Part shown: in pieces, positions 34,901 through 48,504 of the stretch
How the letters are laid out: every line of letters begins with the position of its first letter
Numbering within the stretch: position 1 is the first letter of the stretch
DNA from: Bin87 sp965116785
Lineage (GTDB): Bacteria; Chloroflexota; Dehalococcoidia; Lucifugimonadales; UBA3495
Assembly (NCBI GenBank): GCA_965116785.1
Contig: OZ220731.1
Coordinates: 1,178,001-1,242,000, forward strand
DNA: 64,000 bases
Reading direction: 5' to 3'
Made by a program: the position numbers and the translations under genes
The notes under the pieces: generated by a model
What the model was told of the DNA's origin: nothing
Database searches by the model: none
Seen by the model: the letters and a program-made list of their open reading frames with translations, nothing else

Positions 34901-36513
34901 ACCAGCGGCCCGTCGTGCAGAAAGGAGACTACGTCAACGTGGGAGACACGCTGGCCGATAGCTCTTCTACCGACGGAGGCGAACTCGCTTTGGGCCAAAA
35001 CGTCCTCGTAGCGTTCATGTCGTGGGAGGGCTACAACTACGAGGACGCCATCATCATCAGCGAACGACTGGTGAAGGATGATCAGTTCACTTCCGTTCAC
35101 ATCGAGAAGTACGAGGTCGAAAGCCGTTCGACCAAGCTGGGCGACGAGGAAATCACTCGTGATATCCCCAACGTGGGCGAAGGCAACCTGAGGGACCTGG
35201 ACGAACGCGGCATCATCAGGATTGGTGCGGACGTCGGCCCCGGCGACATCCTGGTCGGCAAGGTCACTCCTAAAGGCGAAACCGAGATGACGGCCGAGGA
35301 ACGCCTGTTGCGGGCTATCTTCGGCGAAAAATCCAAGGACGTCCGCGATACTTCCCTCCGGGTCCCCCACGGCCAGCGCGGCAAAGTCATCGGCGTTAAG
35401 GCGCTGAGCCGCGAGAAGCGCGGCGATGAGCAGCCCGGAGACCAGCTGCCGCCGGACGTCAACGAGGCGATCCGTGTCTGGGTCGCGCAGACCCGCAAGA
35501 TATCCGTGGGCGACAAGATGGCGGGACGTCACGGCAACAAGGGCGTCGTGTCGCGCATCCTCCCCGAAGAAGATATGCCGTTCCTGCCCGACGGGACGCC
35601 GGTCGACATCATCCTCAATCCCATCGGAGTGCCCTCTCGCATGAACCTGGGCCAGGTGCTGGAAAGCCACCTGGGCTGGGCGGCGCGGAGCCTGAACTTC
35701 CAGGCTCTCACCCCCGTGTTCGAAGGCGCAGACGACAACAACATCGAAGACTCCCTGTCGCGCTGGTGGTTCGCCGAGCAGGCCAAAGCCGCCGACAACA
35801 GCGCTGGACCTGAAGCCGAAATCGACCTCAGGAAGGTGTACGTCTGGTTGCGAGAACAGGGCTTCGACCCGGAAGCCATCTACGACGAGTCCCAGCACGG
35901 CAAAGCCCGAGAGGCGTGCCTGTATCTCTGGCTCCGGGACGTGGCCGGCGAGAGCCCGGACGGTCTCAGCCTGGCCGAGCTCCACCAGATGGCGCTGGAC
36001 GTGCACCGCGACAAGAATATTTCGCCACCCACGTTCGCCAAGTTCCAGCTTTACGACGGCAGGTCCGGCGAAGCGTTCGACCAGCCGGTCGCCGTCGGCA
36101 GCATCTACATGCTGAAACTGATACACCTGGTTGAGGACAAAATCCACGCCAGGTCGACCGGCCCGTACTCGATGATCACCCAGCAGCCCCTGGGCGGAAA
36201 GGCCCAGTTCGGAGGCCAGCGTTTCGGCGAGATGGAAGTTTGGGCTCTGGAAGCCTACTCGGCCGCGCACAACCTCCAGGAGGTTCTCACAATCAAGTCC
36301 GACGACGTAACCGGTCGGGTCAATACCTACGAGTCCATCGTAAAGGGCAACCCCATCACGCAGCCCGGAATCCCGGAATCCTTCAACGTCCTCCTCAAAG
36401 AGCTCCAGAGCCTGGGGCTGAACGTACGCCTCGAGGACGAAGAGGAGCAGGAAGACGGCAGTTTGGGTCTACCTGGCGAAGACGACTATCTCTTCACCGC
36501 GGAGGTCAACTAG
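31957..36513 (+). CDS. rpoB: DNA-directed RNA polymerase subunit beta
   Basis: The catalytic beta subunit. At 1518 residues it is longer than the 1150-1350 of most bacteria. Core motifs are the rifampicin region [22 protein letters not shown] with Asp, His and Ser at the classical resistance positions, [34 protein letters not shown], the catalytic [13 protein letters not shown] and, at the C-terminus, [18 protein letters not shown]. An insertion of about 230 residues lies between [11 protein letters not shown] (near 345) and [11 protein letters not shown] (near 600), where most bacteria have about 35 residues. The ATG at 31957 has AGGAGG 8 bases upstream; an in-frame upstream GTG/ATG is rejected. 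rpoC follows after 3 bases. Confidence 0.97.
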   Translation: [1518 protein letters not shown]

Positions 36514-36516
36514 ATT

Positions 36517-41715
<5,199 letters not shown>

Positions 41716-41742
41716 TCGCCGCATTTTCCGTAGCGAACAGGT

Positions 41743-41766
41743 AGGGGCGAATTAACATTCGCCCCT
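41743..41766. repeat. AGGGGCGA palindrome, copy 2; terminator after rpoC
   Basis: Perfect 10-bp stem AGGGGCGAAT/ATTCGCCCCT with TAAC loop, followed on the plus strand by TTGTTC. It lies 28 bases after the rpoC stop and 31 bases before pyrD. Confidence 0.8.
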
Positions 41767-41796
41767 TTGTTCATGCCGAAGGAGGCACCCGATATC

Positions 41797-42777
41797 ATGG
41801 ACCTGTCCGTCGATCTGGCGCCGCAAAAACACGAAGGGCTCCCGCTGGTCAATCCGGTGATGATCGCGTCAGGAACTTTCGGATACGACGGATACGGGCG
41901 TGGGTTGGCTCCGGACGCACCGTTGGCATCGCTGGGTGCGGTACTGCCCAAGACCTTCACGCGCAATCCCCGAGTTGGCAACCCCGAACCACGCTGGTTT
42001 CCCGCATCGTTCAGGGAAGGCCTGGAAGAAGGCGAGACCACCTTGCTGAACTCGGTGGGGCTGACTAATCCTGGGATCGGAGCGGCCATGACCGATTTGG
42101 CACCACGATGGGCCGCATCGGACGCACACTTTGTGATAAGCATCGCCGGTGACTCCCCGGATCAATGGGAAGAGATGGCGATTTTCACGCGCGGTGTCGA
42201 GGGATTTGCGGCGATTGAACTGAACCTGAGTTGTCCAAACGTAGACGACGGCGCCATGTTCAGCCACGACCCGCGCCTGACCGAGGCAGCCGTCGCCGGT
42301 GTCCGTCGTCAGACGGATCTCCCCATACTGGCCAAGCTATCACCGAACGTGCCCGATATCACCGTAATCGCCCACGCCGCAGTAGAGGCCGGCGCCGACG
42401 CGCTGACCATCTCAAACACCGTTCCAGCGATGCACGTTGACGTCGACACGGGACGGGCGGCGCTAGGCACCGGGTACGGCGGGCTGTCCGGTCCAGCCCT
42501 GCGTCCCATCGCCATGGCGTTGGTGCACAAGGCCGCCCAGGCGGTGAACATTCCGATCATTGGCGTCGGCGGGATCATGACCGGGCGGCACGCCGCCGAA
42601 TACCTGATGGCGGGCGCGACCGCGGTGCAGATTGGCAGCGCGAACCTGGCGGACCTGAACGCTCCGTTTCGCATTTTGGACGAACTCGAAGAACTGCTCG
42701 CCCACTGGGAAGTGGAAAGCGTGGAGCAGATCATCGGCGCCGCTTGGTGGGACGAACCATCGACGTCGTTCCGCTAA
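41797..42777 (+). CDS. pyrD: Dihydroorotate dehydrogenase, class 1B
   Basis: A cytoplasmic flavoprotein of pyrimidine synthesis oxidising dihydroorotate to orotate. The 326-residue size, the Cys-containing loop (LNLSCPNVDDG) and the ASGTFGYDGYG start indicate the class 1B type. FMN phosphate-binding GVGGIMTGRHAAEYL and GATAVQIGSANL are typical. The ATG at 41797 has GGAGG upstream; an earlier in-frame ATG lies inside the terminator region. The electron-transfer partner PyrK is not in the window. Confidence 0.92.
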   Translation: MDLSVDLAPQKHEGLPLVNPVMIASGTFGYDGYGRGLAPDAPLASLGAVLPKTFTRNPRVGNPEPRWFPASFREGLEEGETTLLNSVGLTNPGIGAAMTDLAPRWAASDAHFVISIAGDSPDQWEEMAIFTRGVEGFAAIELNLSCPNVDDGAMFSHDPRLTEAAVAGVRRQTDLPILAKLSPNVPDITVIAHAAVEAGADALTISNTVPAMHVDVDTGRAALGTGYGGLSGPALRPIAMALVHKAAQAVNIPIIGVGGIMTGRHAAEYLMAGATAVQIGSANLADLNAPFRILDELEELLAHWEVESVEQIIGAAWWDEPSTSFR

Positions 42778-42782
42778 CTCCG

Positions 42783-43982
42783 CTACCAGGCGGAACGCAG
42801 AACCGCCTCCAGCTCCTCGACTCCGTTTACCGGCCGCACGTTCCGGTGCAGGCCAAAATCGGTGAGCGCGTCTTCGGCTATTTGGGGGATCCCCTCCGCC
42901 GGGACGCCAACGTCGCGTAGCCGCACGGGAAGGCCAACCGCCTCAAAGAACCCGGTTACCGCTGCGGCCGCCGAATCCGAGGCTGCCTGATCGCTGTCGC
43001 CAGGCTCACGTACACCGAGAGCATCTGCGACCCGCGCTTGCCCGGCCGTGTTGAAGTCTCGGTTGAACCTCATTCCGGGCCCGGTTGTTATCGAATAAGC
43101 TGCGCCGTGGTCGCAATCCGGATAGCGCGTGTCCAGGCTGTGCGCCAAGGCGCTGACGACGCCGAGGGCCGCTCCGCTGGCTCCGGTGTCCCAGGCGCGG
43201 TTGTACATGAAGGACGCCACGCAAAGGTTGACGCGGGCACTCCCTTCATCAGTTTTGCGAACCAGTGGCATATTCTCTACCAGCAGTCCCAGCGCTGAAA
43301 GCAGATCCGCGGCGGCCATGGCGTTCACTCGTGGCGCCTGTAACGCGCTGATTACCCCACTGAACAGCGAACCCGACGCGCTCATGCACAGGTCCGCCGG
43401 CGCGGTCCGGAGGGCATCGGAATCCCAGATCACGGCGGCGGGGCGAGTCTTCGGGTCGAACATCTCCAGGCGATGGCCCGTGTCAGCGTCGATGACTGCG
43501 GTGCCGGCTCGCGTCGCGGCGGTGGTGGGCGTGGTCAGCACCAGGACGTTGGGAATCTTGGGGACCATCAAACGCGGACTGACCGGCGGCTGTCCTTCGG
43601 GATACCTGGTGGCGTGATCACGCGGGTGTCCACCCTCCGCCAGCATGATGATGATGGCCCGAGCGGTCACCACCGCGCTGCCCCCACCCACGGCGATAAT
43701 CAGGTCGGCGCCCGCTTCCCGAGCCATCTCCGTGCCCCGCATCACCGATGGAACGGGCGAGCCGGCCTGCACGCCATCAAACAAGCCCGCCGGTTTCTGG
43801 CCCAGGGCTTGGGCGACTCTTTCCAGCAAATCCGTGCGGGTGACGACCGATTGCCCGCAGACTACGAAAGGCCGAACCGCCCCGGTGCGTTGCACAGTTG
43901 CCGCAAGGTTGGATAAGGCGTCATCGCCGGCGAAAACCCGTACCGGGTAGGCCACATGACGAAACGGGGATACAGTTGTCAT
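42783..43982 (-). CDS. Iron-containing alcohol dehydrogenase/maleylacetate reductase-like, altered metal site
   Basis: A 399-residue protein of the group III dehydrogenase fold. NAD-binding features are visible: IIAVGGGSAVVTARAI and LTTPTTAATRAGTAVID. In typical members the metal Asp and first His sit in G-MDALTHAIE; here the same place reads SASGSLFSGVISAL, so both ligands are missing. The second pair survives in SALAHSLDTRYPDCDHGAA. Maleylacetate reductases also depart from the strict metal motif, so that activity is possible. The gene is convergent with pyrD, ending 5 bases after it. Confidence 0.8.
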   Translation of the reverse strand: MTTVSPFRHVAYPVRVFAGDDALSNLAATVQRTGAVRPFVVCGQSVVTRTDLLERVAQALGQKPAGLFDGVQAGSPVPSVMRGTEMAREAGADLIIAVGGGSAVVTARAIIIMLAEGGHPRDHATRYPEGQPPVSPRLMVPKIPNVLVLTTPTTAATRAGTAVIDADTGHRLEMFDPKTRPAAVIWDSDALRTAPADLCMSASGSLFSGVISALQAPRVNAMAAADLLSALGLLVENMPLVRKTDEGSARVNLCVASFMYNRAWDTGASGAALGVVSALAHSLDTRYPDCDHGAAYSITTGPGMRFNRDFNTAGQARVADALGVREPGDSDQAASDSAAAAVTGFFEAVGLPVRLRDVGVPAEGIPQIAEDALTDFGLHRNVRPVNGVEELEAVLRSAW

Positions 43983-44093
43983 TTTTCACTCTGCGCAAAA
44001 GATTTGGCGCCTGCATGCGGCAAGCAGCGGCTAGCAGTGTACTACCGGCATAGGGGCTCCGCCACGAAGGTCTGCTAAAATCAAACGTGCATC

Positions 44094-44558
44094 ATGCCGG
44101 ATCGACAAGCAACATCAACCACCCGGTCGCTGCCGGCCCGCCTTGCCCGCTACCGCGGCCAGGCCCTCCGGTTGCAGGAGTCCGCGCACGTCGCCATGCA
44201 GCGCGGGCAGTGGAGCCAGGCGGAGGACCTGATCTGGGGCAGCCTGGTGGCGGCCTCGCGCGGGGTGGCGTTGTGGTACGGCGAGGATGCCGGTGACGAC
44301 GCCAAGCTCAGAGAATTCGTGCGACGCGTCGGCGAGGCGGAGAAAGACCGGTACATCCGCGACGCCTTTGACTACCTTTCGGCTCTGGCGGATGCTGCCG
44401 AGCGCGTCCGCGAACGGCGAACCCGTGTCGACTATTTGATCCTCGCCATGGATGACCTGGACGAAGGCATCGACCGGCTGGTGGCGCGTATACCAGGTGG
44501 CGACACTGGGCTACCATCTGCCGACGCCGATGACGACGTAGCAGACTTCGGAGGCTGA
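44094..44558 (+). CDS. PaREP1/HEPN-like helical protein
   Basis: A 154-residue protein, largely helical. The segment LQESAHVAMQRGQWSQAEDLIWGSLVAASRGVA followed by helical repeats resembles PaREP1-type HEPN relatives, in which a sensing helix pairs with A-x-E-K-W-like residues. The similarity is weak and I do not see the RxxxxH catalytic motif of HEPN RNases. It is followed after 3 bases by mtaB (TTG start with GGAGG), so they are translationally linked. The function is unknown. Confidence 0.45.
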   Translation: MPDRQATSTTRSLPARLARYRGQALRLQESAHVAMQRGQWSQAEDLIWGSLVAASRGVALWYGEDAGDDAKLREFVRRVGEAEKDRYIRDAFDYLSALADAAERVRERRTRVDYLILAMDDLDEGIDRLVARIPGGDTGLPSADADDDVADFGG

Positions 44559-44561
44559 ACC

Positions 44562-45941
44562 TTGGCGGCCAACCGGGTTCTGCAGGTTTTGCCGGCGGCG
44601 ACGGCTCGGAGTTTAGACCCCGTCAACGCGCCGGTTCTCGAAGCCGGAACCGTGGCGATCGAAACCCAAGGGTGCAAGCTGAACCAGGCGGACAGCGCGG
44701 TGCTGGCGCAGGAGTTCGCCCGCGCCGGCTACCGGTTGGTGGATAGCCGAGCCGACGCCGACATCATCGTCGTGAACACCTGCACGGTGACCGCCACCGC
44801 GGATTCAAAAGCCCGGCAGGCGTTGCGCGCCGCCCACCGGGCCAATCCGGAAGCGGTGGTCGTCGCCGCCGGATGCTACCCCGAGCGGGCGGAAGAGGAC
44901 CTGAGGCGCATCCCCGAGGTGTCACTGGTCGTGGGCAACCGGTCGAAACCCGATCTCGTGGCAATGGCCGTATCCGCAAGCGCCCAACGCCGTGGAGTTC
45001 CGGCGACCGATGGCGCCAATAACGGACACCCGGTCCCCGCGGGGATTCTTCGCCGCAGCCGGGCGATGGTCAAAATCCAGGAGGGCTGCGACCAGGTCTG
45101 CGCGTACTGCATCGTGCCGAAAGTTAGGGGTCGCGAACGCAGTATTCCTCCCACCGAGATCGTAGACGCGGTGCGGCGTTATGTGGCTGACGGCTTTAAG
45201 GAAATCACACTGACCGGTACGCAACTGGGCACATACGGGTTTGAACTTGAGGGCGTGGATCTGCCGGGCCTGCTCGACCGCATATTGGGAGAAACCGACC
45301 TGCCGCGTCTGCGCGTTTCGTCGCTGCAGGCCCACGAAATCACCTCGGACCTCTTGGCCCGTTGGGATAACCCACGATTGTGCCCACACTTCCATGTGCC
45401 GTTGCAGAGCGGTAGCGATAACGTGCTCAGGGCCATGCGCCGCCGTTACGATACCGCCGCCTTCCGCAGGGCGGTGGCGACCATTCGGGATCAGGTGCCC
45501 AACGCCGGTATCACCACCGACGTCATCGCCGGCTTTCCCGGAGAAACCGAGCAGGATCACGCCACAGGCATGGCGCTGGTCTGCGACATCAGATTCGCCG
45601 ACGCCCATGTGTTTCCTTATTCGCAGCGACCTGGCACCTCGGCACACCACATGCCGGATCAGGTGGCTCCACCGGATAAACGCCGGCGCGCCGCCGAACT
45701 GGCGGCCGCGACCGCGGTTGGCTTCCAGGAGTTCCGCTCGGGTATGCAAGGCGCTATCCGCCCCGTGTTGTGGGAAACGGCAAGACCCGACGACGAAGGG
45801 GCCATGCATTGGAGCGGACTCACGGATAACTACGTTCGCGTTTCAGCCCAGGGTGGTCCGGAGCTGGGCAACACCATAACGGCGACCAGACTCGGCGCGC
45901 TGACCGGGAAGACGTTACGCGCTACCGTTTTGGAGAGCTGA
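44562..45941 (+). CDS. mtaB: tRNA (t6A37) methylthiotransferase
   Basis: A radical SAM enzyme that converts t6A37 to ms2t6A37 in ANN-decoding tRNAs. The N-terminal UPF0004 domain has Cys in TQGCKLNQAD, NTCTVTATAD and AAGCYPE for the first [4Fe-4S] cluster. The radical SAM CxxxCxxC is in EGCDQVCAYCIVPKVRG (about residues 174-190), followed by the TRAM-like C-terminus. The 459-residue length and the TGTQLGTYG strand favour MtaB over MiaB or RimO. The start is TTG at 44562 with GGAGG upstream. Confidence 0.9.
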   Translation: MAANRVLQVLPAATARSLDPVNAPVLEAGTVAIETQGCKLNQADSAVLAQEFARAGYRLVDSRADADIIVVNTCTVTATADSKARQALRAAHRANPEAVVVAAGCYPERAEEDLRRIPEVSLVVGNRSKPDLVAMAVSASAQRRGVPATDGANNGHPVPAGILRRSRAMVKIQEGCDQVCAYCIVPKVRGRERSIPPTEIVDAVRRYVADGFKEITLTGTQLGTYGFELEGVDLPGLLDRILGETDLPRLRVSSLQAHEITSDLLARWDNPRLCPHFHVPLQSGSDNVLRAMRRRYDTAAFRRAVATIRDQVPNAGITTDVIAGFPGETEQDHATGMALVCDIRFADAHVFPYSQRPGTSAHHMPDQVAPPDKRRRAAELAAATAVGFQEFRSGMQGAIRPVLWETARPDDEGAMHWSGLTDNYVRVSAQGGPELGNTITATRLGALTGKTLRATVLES

Positions 45942-46000
45942 CCAGCGCCCCTGATCGTGTGGTCGAACGGCGGTTTGGCTCTCCGTTCGTACCCTTACGG

Positions 46001-46006
46001 TATAAT
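46001..46006 (+). promoter_or_regulatory. Candidate -10 box upstream of dpp ATPase genes
   Basis: A perfect TATAAT 212 bases ahead of the dppD ATG. No good -35 is present at 16-18 bases (TTGGCT at 20 bases), so the promoter may be weak or activator-dependent. A GGAGGG follows 13 bases later but no gene begins there. Confidence 0.4.
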
Positions 46007-46030
46007 GGTTCACCCATAGGAGGGACCCGG

Positions 46031-46177
46031 CTCCGCGGGGCGGAGATCGCCAATCATACCGGTTGGCGACCATGACCTTGGCTCCGTTCTCGGATTTCCG
46101 CAGTTGGCACGGCGCTCGTCACTGGCAGTGATACACCGCGCCGTCCCCCGCAGAAAGTTGCCGTGAGGAACCACGGC
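46031..46177 (+). promoter_or_regulatory. Structured 5' leader with four hairpins
   Basis: Between the -10 box and dppD the transcript can form CTCCG/CGGAG (46031-46045) and TCGCCAA/TTGGCGA (46047-46069). It can also form CGGCGC/GCGCCG with an inner TCACT/AGTGA hairpin (46110-46143) and GCCGTG/CACGGC (46160-46177). This is dense for a 200-base leader and suggests an RNA regulator. It does not match any riboswitch I recognise. Confidence 0.45.
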
Positions 46178-46217
46178 GATTTTCAACCGGCCGGCATTGC
46201 AACAAATAGGTGAATGG

Positions 46218-47183
46218 ATGACAGACGACGTAATCCTTCGAGTGCAGGATTTGCAGACCCACTTCTTCACCCGCACCGGCGTGGTGAAAGCTGTGGACGG
46301 CATCAACTTCGAACTGAAGCGCGGTGAGACCCTGGGCATCGTAGGCGAATCCGGCTCCGGCAAGAGCATGACCGCATGGTCGATCTTGGGGATGGTGCCG
46401 CATCCGGGCCGCATCGTCGGCGGAAGCATCAACTACCTGGGCGAAAACCTCTTGGAAAAGAGCCGCGGTGAAATGCGAGACATCCGGGGAACGGGCATCT
46501 GCATGGTTATGCAGGATCCGCTTACTTCCCTGAACCCGGTGTTCACCGTAGGCGACCAGCTGGTCGAAACGTTGCGCCTCGAATACAACGAGACCAGGCG
46601 GTCGCTGCGTGACCGCGCCATCCGTCTCCTGGAAAACGTTCGTATCCCTGCGCCGGAAGATCGGCTGATCAATTTCCCGCACCAAATGAGCGGCGGTATG
46701 CGGCAACGCGTGGTCGGCGCCATTTCCATTGCCCGCGCCCCCAACCTGCTCATCGCCGATGAGCCGACCACCTCGTTGGACGCAACGATCCAGTTGCAGT
46801 ACCTCCGCCTTCTCAAGGACATTCAGGCGCAGACGGGCGCGGCGATCATCTTCATCACGCACGACTTCGGCATTGTCGCCAGGATGTGTGACCGGGTCGC
46901 GGTGATGTATGCGGGGCGCATCGTGGAGCAGTCCGACGTGGAGGACATGTTCGACCGGCCGGCCCATCCGTATACCGAAGCGCTGTTGCAATCCGTTCCC
47001 GACCTAGACACCGACGTCGACATGTTGCCCTCTATCGAAGGCCAGCCACCGTCGCTCGACGCCCTGCCGGTCGGCTGCACCTTCGCGCCTCGGTGCCCCC
47101 ACCGATGGGAGCGGTGCGACGAATACCCATTGGAATTCACGGTCGCGCCGGGTCATGTGTCGCGGTGCTGGAGGGCGGAATAA
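46218..47183 (+). CDS. dppD: Oligopeptide/dipeptide ABC transporter ATP-binding protein (DppD-like)
   Basis: A 321-residue ABC ATPase of the peptide/nickel transporter group. Walker A is GESGSGKSM, the signature is MSGGMRQRVVGAISIARAP, Walker B is LLIADEPTTSLD, and the switch His is in FITHDFG. The C-terminal oligopeptide extension has the Cys cluster VGCTFAPRCPHRWERC, which in DppD/OppD binds an iron-sulfur cluster. ATG 46218 is chosen for its AGGTG. It shares its last base with the start of the partner ATPase. No binding protein or permeases lie alongside. Confidence 0.9.
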   Translation: MTDDVILRVQDLQTHFFTRTGVVKAVDGINFELKRGETLGIVGESGSGKSMTAWSILGMVPHPGRIVGGSINYLGENLLEKSRGEMRDIRGTGICMVMQDPLTSLNPVFTVGDQLVETLRLEYNETRRSLRDRAIRLLENVRIPAPEDRLINFPHQMSGGMRQRVVGAISIARAPNLLIADEPTTSLDATIQLQYLRLLKDIQAQTGAAIIFITHDFGIVARMCDRVAVMYAGRIVEQSDVEDMFDRPAHPYTEALLQSVPDLDTDVDMLPSIEGQPPSLDALPVGCTFAPRCPHRWERCDEYPLEFTVAPGHVSRCWRAE

Positions 47184-48220
47184 TGGTTACCACTGCCGCT
47201 GAAACAACAGCCGCTGGAACCCGAAACCAAGAACAACCGCTGGTACGGCTGGAGGGCATCCGTCGCCATTTCCCGGTTTACCGGGGCAACGTACTCCGGC
47301 GTCGCACCGGGACGGTAAAAGCCGTCGACGGCATCTCGATCAACATAATGCCCGGCGAGACCTACAGTTTGGTCGGTGAATCCGGCTGCGGAAAAACCAC
47401 CACCAGCCGCATGCTGTTGATGGCCGACCAGCCCACCGATGGCAGCATCTACTTCGATGACCGCCCGATGCATCAGTTCTCCGGAGCCGAGCGGCGCAAC
47501 TTCAAGGCCTCGGTGCAGGCCGTGTTCCAGGACCCGTGGAGTTCCCTCAACCCCAGGATGCGCGTTGACCAGATCATCTCGGAACCCCTGATCACCCACC
47601 AGCGGCTCAGCCGGCCCGCCGTGCGCGCCCAGGTCCAGGAACTGCTGCAGGTGGTCGGACTGCACCCGTTCCACGCCGAGCGATACCCCCACGAGTTCAG
47701 CGGCGGCCAGCGCCAGAGGATCGCCATCGCAAGGGCGTTGTCCACTCGTCCCAAGCTGATCGTGCTGGACGAGCCGGTTTCCGCCCTGGACGTCTCCATC
47801 CGTGCGCAAATTTTGAACTTGCTGAAGGAGCTCCAGTCCACCTATGAGCTCAGCTACCTTCTGATCGCGCACAACCTTGCCACCGTGCGCTACATGAGCC
47901 ACATGGTGGGCGTCATGTACCTGGGCAAGATCGTGGAGGAAGCGCCGCCCATTGAGCTGTTCACCAACGGTCAGCACCCGTACACCCGCGCGCTCATCTC
48001 CGCATCCCTGCCAGCTCACCCGAGACTACAGCGCGAGGAGATAGTGCTCACCGGCGAGGTGCCTTCGCCGTTGAATCCCCCGTCGGGCTGCACCTTCCAC
48101 CCTCGCTGTCCTTTCGTCATGGAACGCTGTTCGGTGGATGTTCCCTTGCTGAGGGAATACACCCCGAACCATACCACCGCGTGCCACCTCCTCGACGATG
48201 GGGATGCCCATACCTGCTAG
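47183..48220 (+). CDS. dppF: Oligopeptide/dipeptide ABC transporter ATP-binding protein (DppF-like)
   Basis: A 345-residue partner ATPase. Walker A is GESGCGKTTTSRM, the Q-loop region is VFQDPWSSLNPRM, the signature is FSGGQRQRIAIARAL, Walker B is LIVLDEPVSALD, and the C-terminal SGCTFHPRCPFVMERC carries the four-Cys cluster motif. The ATG at 47183 has GGAGGGCGGAATA upstream; earlier in-frame ATGs inside dppD are rejected. DppD and DppF form the heterodimeric motor of a peptide importer whose permeases and binding protein must be encoded elsewhere. Confidence 0.9.
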   Translation: MVTTAAETTAAGTRNQEQPLVRLEGIRRHFPVYRGNVLRRRTGTVKAVDGISINIMPGETYSLVGESGCGKTTTSRMLLMADQPTDGSIYFDDRPMHQFSGAERRNFKASVQAVFQDPWSSLNPRMRVDQIISEPLITHQRLSRPAVRAQVQELLQVVGLHPFHAERYPHEFSGGQRQRIAIARALSTRPKLIVLDEPVSALDVSIRAQILNLLKELQSTYELSYLLIAHNLATVRYMSHMVGVMYLGKIVEEAPPIELFTNGQHPYTRALISASLPAHPRLQREEIVLTGEVPSPLNPPSGCTFHPRCPFVMERCSVDVPLLREYTPNHTTACHLLDDGDAHTC

Positions 48221-48504
48221 CGCCCCGGCGCGGATTGGACAGGCTCATCCAAATAGCGTCGGCTTCGGTTCACCCCCTCCCGGCGCTTGCTAGTCGCACC
48301 GGTTGCGACACCCAGGGAGCCTATGGCTTGCCGGGCGAAACAGTCCAACGTCCCGCGCACGCGAATAGCATGATCTGCCGATATCGCGAGGTTTAACATA
48401 TTTGAAACCCGGATGCCGCCGTCGGGTGGAGTATAATTGGCAAGTCGAATTCGCCGTCTCAGCAAGTTTGACTGCGATTATCGCAACGTAACGGGAGCAG
48501 GTAG

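Noticed and set aside
46011..46070. T-box-like look of GGAGGGACCCGG in the dpp leader
   Set aside because: The conserved AGGGTGGNACCGCG antiterminator core is not present, and the downstream gene is not an aminoacyl-tRNA synthetase or amino-acid gene of the usual type.
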